Shown here: positions 55,900 through 64,000 of the stretch, one piece after another
Layout of the letters: each line of letters starts with the position of its first letter
How positions within the stretch are numbered: position 1 is the stretch's first letter
Assembly: GCA_023053545.1 (NCBI GenBank)
Contig: JAKZAN010000001.1
Coordinates: 2,438,565-2,502,564 of the forward strand
DNA length: 64,000 nt
Direction of reading: 5' to 3'
Origin: Lepidurus packardi
Taxonomy: Eukaryota; Arthropoda; Branchiopoda; Notostraca; Triopsidae
The notes under the pieces: model-generated
What the model was told of the DNA's origin: nothing
Database searches by the model: none
What the model saw: the letters and a program-made list of their open reading frames with translations, nothing else
Translations under genes and position numbers: made by a program

Positions 55900-56590
55900 G
55901 TTGTTAACATTGCTACTTCAAGGAATTCGAGACCTTACTTCTAACTTATCCATGTCCACTGGGCGGTTGCCAACGTTAGCAACACTTCCGATCTTTGTGA
56001 CGGCCACACCTGACGTTTTCCCACTATTGTGCTGAAAAATTCCCACAAAAGCCAACATTTACCACGTGCAGTTTATTACGCCAATTTCAACGCGCATACT
56101 CTATCCCATTTGATGCTAGTAAGCTCTTCTTATTGCCACTTCACTATGTTGAATAGAAAAAAATAAGTAAAAATACAGAAATCCTTTGGTTTCGTTTGTT
56201 TAGAAAAATCTAAAAGTTGGAGCAACGTTGGAGTGTGGGTCAACGAAGAGCTTGTTATCGCTCTTTAAAAATGGCAAGAACGGGCTTTACTGGCATACTT
56301 AGAGGTTAAACTTGGTACACTAATTAAGTCTATGTGAATGCGAGTATTCTCCACTTGTTTCTTACCTCTAAAATTTCCAAAAAGTTTCACTTTTTAAGCC
56401 ACTTATTGTGACAAAACACGCTATACGTTAACAGGAGAGGCTTCCTTAGGGGCTGCTACCCAGCCACAGCTGCGTTCTAATTGCGCAATACGACCCGAGC
56501 GCCATTATGAGATGCAAACAGAACTTGTTAGTTTTGAAACATTTCCATTTTCCTAACTCAGTTCTTCAATAATGACAATTAACTGTTTAA
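55900..56590. other. Interval without recognised gene
   Basis: AT-rich sequence; no supported ORF or repeat seen. Confidence 0.55.
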
Positions 56591-57147
56591 TTTAACTGCG
56601 CTCTCTGAAATGGATGGGAATGGGAGGAGATTTTAAATTAAATGAAAAATTTAATTGTAGAGAGCTAATTGAAATAACTCAATTAACTAACGATTAGCCA
56701 AGTAAGAAATAAACTAATTCCCAACTAAACGTAAAGATGGCATTTTAGCAAAAGGTCTAACTCAGGCCCTTTCATTATGTACTGGTAATGAATCCCTAGC
56801 GATTCTAAATTAATAATAAATTGATCAAAACGACGGATTACTTGCCATGTAATTGTAGTCAAATGTTTCCTTTAACTGCGCTCTCTGAAATTGGTGGGAA
56901 TGGAAGGAGATTTTAAATTTAATTCAATTAAAAAAATGAATTGTAGGGAACTAATTTAAATGATTCAATCAAGTAACGATTAGCCAAGTAAGAAATAAAC
57001 TGTTTACCAACTACATGTAAAAATGGTATTTTAGCAAAAGGTTTAACTCAAGCCATTTCTTTATGTACGGGTAATGAAACCTTAGAGATTCTAAATTAAT
57101 AATAAATTGATAAAAACGACGGATTACTTGTCATGTTATTGGCCCGG
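56591..57147. repeat. Two diverged 280-bp tandem copies
   Basis: TTTAACTGCGCTCTCTGAAA starts copies at 56591 and 56871. Both also share ACGATTAGCCAAGTAAGAAA, TTTTAGCAAAAGGT and AATTAATAATAAATTGAT. Divergence by eye is on the order of 10-15 percent. Non-coding; origin unknown. Confidence 0.88.
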
Positions 57148-57336
57148 TAGTGCGGTAATAAGGGTGGCACGATTTCTTCCGAAACGTTGACAATATCCTC
57201 AAGTTGCTGCCGTAAACGGTCGACTAGCCAAAAAATCCAATAAATATCTTTTTGGCTTTTTCTTTTTGTACCCAAACATGAATGCGTGAAAATCGCGCGT
57301 CTAATAGGTAATATGTATTCGTTAACCTCTTCTTCT

Positions 57337-57748
57337 TCATGTAACGACGAAAATCATGTTGGCCTCAATTGTAGATATCCAAGTAGATGTCCAACCCCTA
57401 GATATCCAAGACGCTTTGACATTACTATTCAAAGATTTGTTGATCAGGGACAATTTTTTTTTACATAAAGGCAAATAAATATGCTTAGCTAGGGCGTCAC
57501 GCGTACATATCGCCTGAAACAAAAGAAAAAGTCGACATTTTGACTTTCTATAATTGACTTTTTTTTTATTTTAAAGGACAAAATTGAGCGCTTTTTACCT
57601 CTTTTAGGTTCAATGGCTTTGTAAACACTTCTCGCTTAGTAACAATCTGGCGATAACGCAACCATTTACGCAAATCCTCCTTATATTCAATTTCAAACCC
57701 ATTAAGTTCCATTTCTTGAATATTCTCATTGGCCGCCAAGTCCACCCC
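57337..57748 (-). pseudogene. Myosin-V-like motor exons, decayed
   Basis: Exon 57748-57599 follows TTTGTTTCTGCAG and ends AAAGAG before GTAAAAAG. It reads KEDLRKWLRYRQIVTKREVF followed by TKPLNLKE. The next exon (from 57513) continues in phase with AICTRDALAKHIYLPL and INKSLNSNVK. This order (an R-x-x-V-T-K-R-E-V-F-x-K-P segment, then RDALAKHIY, then IN-SLN-NVK) is the class V type myosin motor just before switch II. The conserved switch II that should follow is scrambled by a small duplication of TTGGATATCTA and a frameshift. Retained introns mean a duplicated genomic fragment, not a retrocopy. The class assignment is from memory. Confidence 0.65.
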
Positions 57749-58340
57749 CTGCAGAAACAAACAAAAGAAAACATGAAAAAATAACGAAAGAAATACATTC
57801 AATTCAAAACTTGAGCAATTTCAAATTTCGTCCAATTTAACACAAAAACCTTGTTAAAAAGGAAATAATGGAGCCAAGATTTAGAAATACATTGAAACTG
57901 TTTGAAATTTTGCTGAATCTTCGAATCTGCTGAAATTTCTCCAACGTGGACTTACACAGTTCTGGGGACAACACAACTTTTACCTAGCCATTCGAAACCT
58001 CTAGGTAGAATTTGTGTGGTGGAGTTCGAAAGAAACTAACCCTGAGTGGCGTGGCAAAATTAATCGTGCCGTATGGTTTGGCCATTTAACGGCATTTTTA
58101 ACAAGACGACAGGCGAGCTGTCGAGTGAGCTATGCAAGGATAGTGAACGGGTAGTTGTTAGGTTTATTTTGTATGCATGTGAATGTGTTGTGCGTCACAC
58201 GGTAGATGGCCCAAATGGAATCGGAATTCGTGGAAAGGAAATGTTGGGAGTAAAGTGTAAAGTGGAAGCGTGACAGTAAATAATGGATTCGTGTGATTTG
58301 TTTAAAATTGATGGATGGAAGTGTATGGTAGCTAAGAGTA
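57749..58340. other. Interval without recognised gene
   Basis: No further myosin exon or other feature is seen between the myosin fragment and the LTR of gypsy element 4. Confidence 0.5.
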
Positions 58341-58759
58341 TGTGACACTTAACTTTGTGTTGCTTACGATTTATGTGTTTGAGCATTGAAATGTAATATG
58401 ATGTGAAATGTAAATGATGTTTTGTTTGTTCGAAAGTCAGTGTTATATGTTGGGTATGTCGGTATTGTAATGGTTAAATTATATGTATATTAGTATTTCT
58501 AAGGCTCACTAGGTGGCGTGAGATGTGTGTTGCGTGAAGACTTGCTGAGGAGAGTGGTAGTCAGAGAGTGGGTAGCGAGTCGGGGTATGTAGCGGTAGTC
58601 AGGAGAAGTAGAGTTAAGGCGGTGATTTTGATTGTTGGAGTTTTGTGATAAAAAGTGATTTATGTTGACAATACAGTGGAATTAAACGAACCCAGCTCAT
58701 TTCCAGGGGTTTTCCTTTCGGACATTTATAATTATCCAAATTACAACTTTCCCCTCACA
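58341..58759 (+). repeat. 5' LTR of gypsy element 4 (start inferred)
   Basis: It starts TGTGACACTTAAC and ends CCCCTCACA, giving a TGTGA/TCACA inverted pair and 419 bp. The end is supported by the primer site 7 bp downstream; the start is inferred from the inverted terminal match because the 3' LTR is outside the window. Confidence 0.55.
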
Positions 58760-58765
58760 TAATTT

Positions 58766-58781
58766 TGGTGGCAGCGGAGGG
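58766..58781 (+). promoter_or_regulatory. Primer-binding site, probably tRNA-Leu
   Basis: TGGTGGCAGCGGAGGG starts with TGG and, from memory, is complementary to the 3' end of tRNA-Leu(AAG) with one mismatch. The primer differs from that of gypsy element 1. Confidence 0.65.
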
Positions 58782-59159
58782 ATATTCCAACAGTGAATTG
58801 TTGTTTTAACGGAGACTCTCGCAACAGCGATTGAAAGTATTGCCTTCGATGGCCTATGTGTAAATTTTAGACTGAAACTTTGTGAGTGTCGTGGCTACAA
58901 TTAGCGCTTTTTTTTTTGGCAAGATTTTGTGAGATTTGGCAAACTTTTGCGACTTTAATTTCATCTCGAACAAGCTTCGCGGGATTATTTCATTGTTACC
59001 AACAATGAACCCGTGCTTATTCCGTTCGCTGTGACGTCGTCTGAGAATTTCATTTTTGCGTCACCATACATCCTGAACAGTACGCCCGAGCTTTCATTAT
59101 TGCGTCAGTCATCCTTTTGTGCTACGAATTAATAATTCCACCCAACAAAGACAATTATC

Positions 59160-60461
59160 ATGGAGTCCGAGCAACTCATTCAAGCCATTACGTCCCTTGC
59201 TCAAAGCGTCCTGGCTCAACAACAGCGCTACGATAGCGAACGAGATGTTCTTAAAGCTGAACTTCAAGCCCAGCGGAAAGTTTTTGTCGATGCCCTCCAA
59301 GCGCAACAGGTGCCGGTGACAAACGCCCAAGTGACTCGTCCAATCAAGACACTGAATACGAACAGCCTGTCCACCATTCCCGTTTTCTCCGGCGAGCAAC
59401 ATGATGATGTACAGGCTTGGATAGAAGTTGTATCTCGAGTGGGCGTAGTTGAAGGCTGGGACCCTGATGATCACCTACGGGCTGCCCTAGCGAAGATCAC
59501 CGGCGCCGCTTATAATTGGCACCAAGTTCAAGGAAATTTATGTCCTTCATGGGAAGACTGGGAAACGGGTATCAAAAAAGCCTTTGGACGAATTTTAACT
59601 TTAGAAGAGTGGGCTAGGATAATGGAAGCCCGACGACAAATCCCGGGTGAGTCTAGTAGAACATATGTATACGACAAGTTGCGTTTGTGCCGCATGTGTC
59701 CGGTCAAACTGTCAGAAATAGACCAAGTTAAACGACTAGCTTGGGGGTTACTACACCGAGAAGTAGCTGCTGCCATTCTTGCCGGTAACCCAAGTACCGT
59801 GGATAGTTTCATCACGCAATTAGACCACGTCGAACATGCTTTGGGTCCCCTCCCTATGCATACGTCTCCTCATACCACGTATAACCATTTTGTCAAACCC
59901 GTAACCATCAACACCGTACCGCATGATAGAGATAGCACAAAGCCCATCGATAACGATCTAACCGCAGTTATTCAGAATTTGGCAACCAAAGTTGAACGTC
60001 TTTGTTTGGAACGGTCCAATGCTAATCCGGGTCGGAACCGTCCGGAACTCCAGGAACGTACATCTCGTCCTCTTCCTGAACGCCCTCCGAACCCCAACCC
60101 GAGGGAATGTTATAAGTGCGGCCGGGAAGGTCATTTTGCCCGCGATTGCCCCACTCCACCTAACCTCCCCACGTCCAATCCTCGGCGAGTAACTTGCTAC
60201 AAATGCGGTGTGGAAGGACATGTGAGCCGTGAGTGCCCAACACCCGTAAGGAACACCGAACCCGTACGAACTAGAGGGTGTTTCGCGTGCGGAAGTACGG
60301 ACCATTATGGACGAGATTGTCCAGTACGGCGACACGAGAGTAACCAGTATTGTCCGCCTCCCCCGAACCACGGACCTCAAAATATGAATAACCAGTCGGG
60401 AAACGCGCAAGCCGATCTCATGGGGCAGGATCGGCTACGGTATGCAAGTCCCCCACAGTGA
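59160..60461 (+). CDS. gag: Gag with three zinc knuckles, gypsy element 4
   Basis: This is a 433-residue structural protein. The N-terminal 60 residues are a glutamine-rich coiled region (ITSLAQSVLAQQQRYDSERD). The gag domain spans about residues 75-220 (IPVFSGEQHDDVQAWIEVV; YNWHQVQG; ESSRTYVYDKLRLC). Three CCHC knuckles follow: CYKCGREGHFARDC near 317, CYKCGVEGHVSREC near 346 and CFACGSTDHYGRDC near 374. ATG 59160 is the first good start after the leader. The TGA stop at 60459-60461 overlaps a pol ATG as TGATG. Confidence 0.94.
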   Translation: MESEQLIQAITSLAQSVLAQQQRYDSERDVLKAELQAQRKVFVDALQAQQVPVTNAQVTRPIKTLNTNSLSTIPVFSGEQHDDVQAWIEVVSRVGVVEGWDPDDHLRAALAKITGAAYNWHQVQGNLCPSWEDWETGIKKAFGRILTLEEWARIMEARRQIPGESSRTYVYDKLRLCRMCPVKLSEIDQVKRLAWGLLHREVAAAILAGNPSTVDSFITQLDHVEHALGPLPMHTSPHTTYNHFVKPVTINTVPHDRDSTKPIDNDLTAVIQNLATKVERLCLERSNANPGRNRPELQERTSRPLPERPPNPNPRECYKCGREGHFARDCPTPPNLPTSNPRRVTCYKCGVEGHVSRECPTPVRNTEPVRTRGCFACGSTDHYGRDCPVRRHESNQYCPPPPNHGPQNMNNQSGNAQADLMGQDRLRYASPPQ

Positions 60462-63400
60462 TGTTACCAAAGATGCGGCTAAAAGTGGACGGGCAGGATG
60501 CCGAAGCGTTGGTGGATTCTGGAGCTTCAAAAACGATGATTCGTGCGGATTTGGTCAATCCCGAGAAGGAACTGGAACCTTGGGTGAAGAGCTGATTTAT
60601 AGCGGCCAACGGTTCGGAGCTTACACCGGTGGGGACTGCGAAGATGAGTGTTACCACAGAAACACGAGAGGTGAAGTTAGAAATGGCGGTAGTGGACGAG
60701 TTATCGCATGAGATGCTGTTGGGAGTAGATGGGATTGTAGAGCTAGGAGTAGGATTGCGTACCCAAGATGGCGTAGTAGAAGCGTTTGAACAAGGGATTT
60801 CGGAAGTAGAAACTGAAGAGTTGGGACCCGTGAATAAGGTCGGAGAGTTGGAGGAGAGGGATGAGTTACCCCTAGCAGGAATAAAAGATGAAGTGAATAA
60901 CGTACAAGAGTATCCCATAATAGCATCACTTGTGGTTAATATTCCCCCACGAAGCACCCGTTTCATCTCAGTAAGTGTAACAGAGCAGCCGGCTGCTACT
61001 GAAGGCATGGTAAGTCCATATCTAGTCCATCACCCGAATCAAAGTTTTCTGGTTCCAAGGTCACTTGTCAAGTTGAAAAGTGACGGAAGGAGTATGATCC
61101 CTGTAACAAACCCCCTAGAAGAGCCGCTACAATTAAAAGTTGGTCAAAGGATTTCGACATTTACTCCAGTGGACGATCAACAATATGCTTGTATCATTAC
61201 CACGATTGACGAGGAATCCAAGCTCTTAGAATCTAAGGACAATCAGCTGGCAGAGTGGGACCCCCCAGTACAATATGGTACCCAATTATCTCCCGAACAG
61301 CATCAAGAACTAAAAGCATTAGTGAGGAGATACAGTCATTGTTTCTCTACTAATCCTACTCATTTTGGACATACACGTCAAGCTACTCACTCGATTCCCG
61401 TAAGTACGTCTGTTCCCGTACGTCTTCGACCCTACCGAACATCTCCTGGTGAACGCAACGAAATCGCAAAACAAGTAGATGAAATGCTGAGTCAAGATAT
61501 CATACGACCCTCCCAGAGTCCTTGGGCGTTTCCCGTGGTATTGGTGCGTAAAAAGAATGGAACTTGGAGATTTTGTGTGGATTATAGACGTCTGAACGCA
61601 GTAACGGTGAAAGATTCTTATCCCCTTCCTTTACTCGATGACGTACTTCAACGACTGGGTGGTGCTCGCTATTTTTCCCCAATGGATCTCATCGGGGGCT
61701 ACTGGCAGATGGAAGTGGAGGAAGAGGACCGACAGAAAACAGCATTCGTTACACCAGACGGATTGTACGAGTTCCAGCGTATGCCATTTGGGTTAACTAA
61801 TGCCCCAGCCAGTTTTCAGCGCCTTATGGATCAAGTTTTGGGTGGACTAAAATGGCAGACTTGCATGGCCTTTTTAGATGATGTGATGCCTTATTCCGCG
61901 ACATTTCAGCAACATTTGGTAGATGTGGAAGCTGTGTTCAAATCTTTGGAAAAAGCAAATCTTCTACTACATCCTGCAAAGTGTACGTTCGGTACGGATC
62001 ATACGATTTACCTAGGACATAAAGTGAGTAGTGAAGGTATCCAACCTGACCCCCAGAAAACAGTTGCAGTTCGTGAATTTCCAGTACCGGAAAATGTTCG
62101 TGAAGTCCGTGGATTTTTGGGACTAACCGGCTACTATCGTCGCTTCATCTCCGAGTATGCTAGGAAAGCCTACGCTCTCCATATACTACTGCGAAAAGAC
62201 ATGAAATGGCGCTGGACTCCGGAGCAACGGGAGGCATTTACCGTGTTGAAAGAAGCACTTATCTGTTCGCCCATTTTACGTCACTTCAAGGAGGGATTTC
62301 CCACTGAACTTCACACCGACGCCAGCATTCTCGGTCTGGGGGCCGTTCTGATTCAAATCAAGAATAACGAAAGTCACGTGGTCGCCTATGCAAGTAGAAG
62401 AGTAACTGAGGTCGAACGACGATACCACTCGAATGAATTGGAGTGTTTGGCACTAGTTTGGGCATTACAGCATTTTCGGTCATATGTCCATGGACGTCCT
62501 TTGAAGATCGTTACCGACAATGTCGCGGTGAAATGGCTTCAAGCGGCACAACCAATGAACCGTAAGTTTGCGCGTTGGTTAGTAGCGATGGAAGAATACC
62601 AACCTTTCACCATTGAACACCGTAAAGGTAAGTTGAACGTGGTAGCCGACGCTCTTTCCCGAGCACCAGTAGGGAACCCCATTGAGAGCGAAGACGATTT
62701 CCGTATGTTTGTGTGCCTTCTTACTCCCAGTCCGATTTCGAAATCCGAATTAGCCACCTTACAATCTGTGAGTCCCGATTTTCGGAAAATCCTACGAGTC
62801 TTACGTGATCAGCCTAATGAAGAATCGAAAAGAAGCCGTGACCGGATTAAGGAAGAATTTCACATTAAGGATGAAGTACTTTACCGTATCAATGTGGGTA
62901 TAGGACGACGTCTACTACTCGTAGTGCCTCCATCGTTACGACGGGATTTAGTATCCGCAGTACACGACCCCCCGGAAAACGGTCATCTCGGAAGAGAGAA
63001 AACAATTGAACGACTAATTCAACGATTCTGGTGGCCTGGGATGCGACAGACGGTGAAAAGATACATCCGCGGCTGTTTAAAATGTCAAGTAAATAAGCTA
63101 CCTCCAGGATCTCGAGAAGGACATCTGCAATCCATACCCCCACCAACGAAACCTTTTGAGGTAATTGGTATAGACCATGTAGGGCCCTTACAGAGAACTC
63201 CGCGCGGGTCGAGACATATCCTGGTAATCTTCGACCATTTGACTAAGTGGACGGAATTGGCATCCGTGCCGGATAATAGCACGGAGGAAGTTATTCGAAT
63301 CCTGAAAAACCAGATCTTCCTCAGACATGGAATACCCGCTCAGATTATCAGTGATCGAGGATCCGCCTTTACATCACAAAACTTCGAAGAAACGATTAGA

Positions 63401-64000
63401 AGCTTGGGTATTCGACATAGCTTAACATCAGCCTACCATCCCCAGAGTAACGGGTTAGTTGAACGAAATAATCAAACGGTGATTACTATTCTACGTGCTT
63501 ACGTGAACCGGGCTCATGACAATTGGGATGCATACCTCCAGTCCGCAGCATTTGCCATGAACTCGTCTGTCCAAACCTCTTCCAAACGTTCCCCTTTTGA
63601 ATTACTTTATGGTCGAATTCCTGTGGTGGCGTGTGAACGTTTCTTTCCATGGCCTCAAGATGATGGGGAGACGTATGAAGAATTCTTCGATAAAATTCAG
63701 GGATTATGGAGGGAAGCGTATAACAATATATTACGCGCTCAACTACGTCAAGCTGAGTACTATAATGATAAACGCAAGGAAGCCCGGAGTTATGAGCCTG
63801 GAGAACTCGTGTGGATCCGACGCAATATTCGACGAAAGGGAAGGAGCCCGAAGTTGGAGCCTAAATTTATCGGACCTTACGAGATACAAAGTAAGATTTC
63901 CGAGAATACTTATCGAGTACAGGACTTACCGGTTTTACGAACGCGAAAACGTTGGAGGGTTTTCCCTGTACATGTACAATGTCTGAAACCTTACCAAGGT
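60461..64000 (+). CDS. pol: Pol of gypsy element 4, one nonsense codon, 3' cut
   Basis: The frame is -1 to gag and opens with ATG at 60461. The protease motif LVDSGASKTMI has its Asp at 60514-60516. A TGA at 60593-60595 interrupts just past it; the same frame then appears open to 64000. RT: WRFCVDYRRLNAVTVKDSYP, then CMAFLDDVMPYS near 61870 (FLDD). RNase H: TELHTDASILGLGAVLIQ and ERRYHSNELECLALVWAL. Integrase zinc region: NGHLGREKTIERL with CLKCQ. Core: VIGIDHVGPL, IISDRGSAFTSQNF, HPQSNGLVERNNQ (D, D, E). The GPY/F module FIGPYEIQSKISENTYRVQD is near 63870. All catalytic residues are present, so the element lost function, if at all, by one substitution. Confidence 0.92.

Larger units (their letters stand above)
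58341..64000 (+). mobile_element. Gypsy element 4, runs off window end
   Basis: LTR (58341-58759), primer site, gag, then pol with protease, RT, RNase H and integrase are collinear up to the last base. The 3' LTR must lie beyond 64000. One in-frame TGA in pol is the only lesion seen. Confidence 0.92.

Noticed and set aside
1..64000. tRNA or rRNA genes
   Set aside because: No cloverleaf with CCA-adjacent arms or rRNA core motifs were noticed; primer-binding sites only mimic tRNA ends.

Overview
This window is a eukaryotic, probably arthropod, repeat-rich region. No bacterial-type gene organisation is seen. Coding stretches are split by short GT-AG introns (about 53-80 bp), and almost everything recognisable is a transposable element (TE): Ty3/gypsy, BEL/Pao, hAT, Tc1, mariner and Jockey-like LINE. 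A degenerate myosin-V-like exon pair and a short-intron SAMD3-like gene are the only host-like sequences. The very short introns and TE mix would suit a compact arthropod genome such as a crustacean, but that is inference; the species cannot be read from the sequence.

Layout. 1-6120: satellite of a 20-bp unit, with a higher-order repeat of about 2.36 and 2.04 kb. 6125-14760: a complete gypsy element inserted in that satellite, with two identical 486-bp LTRs and an ATAT target duplication. 14765-16672: the satellite continues, interrupted by a solo LTR (15230-15554). 16673-18835: mostly unannotated. 18858-24163 and 24320-25533: two adjacent minus-strand, intron-containing, decayed genes of poorly characterised multicopy families. 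The first has a DUF6729-like zinc domain, an RNase-H-fold-like core and a C-terminal zinc ribbon, and is split by a LINE. 25534-30834: three decayed hAT copies and a 166-bp MITE. 31369-39772: a C2H2 zinc-finger first exon, then a decayed gypsy element carrying a complete, possibly active hAT (35320-38643) in its 3' end, then an intact four-exon gene fragment. 39780-41119: mariner. 41475-49247: a gypsy element broken by a LINE and by a hAT, which itself carries a solo LTR. 49285-51770: BEL/Pao on the minus strand. 51771-53280: two Tc1-like copies head to head. 53867-57748: BEL and LINE scraps, local duplications, an NLR-like exon and myosin-V-like exons. 58341-64000: a nearly complete gypsy element running off the window end.

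The genes do not form one pathway. The history is layered insertion: the youngest events are the gypsy in the satellite (identical LTRs), the hAT at 35320 (clean TIRs, TSD and intact ORF) and the solo LTRs with perfect TSDs. The older host elements carry several frameshifts. The least explained locus is the neighbouring minus-strand pair at 18858-25533.
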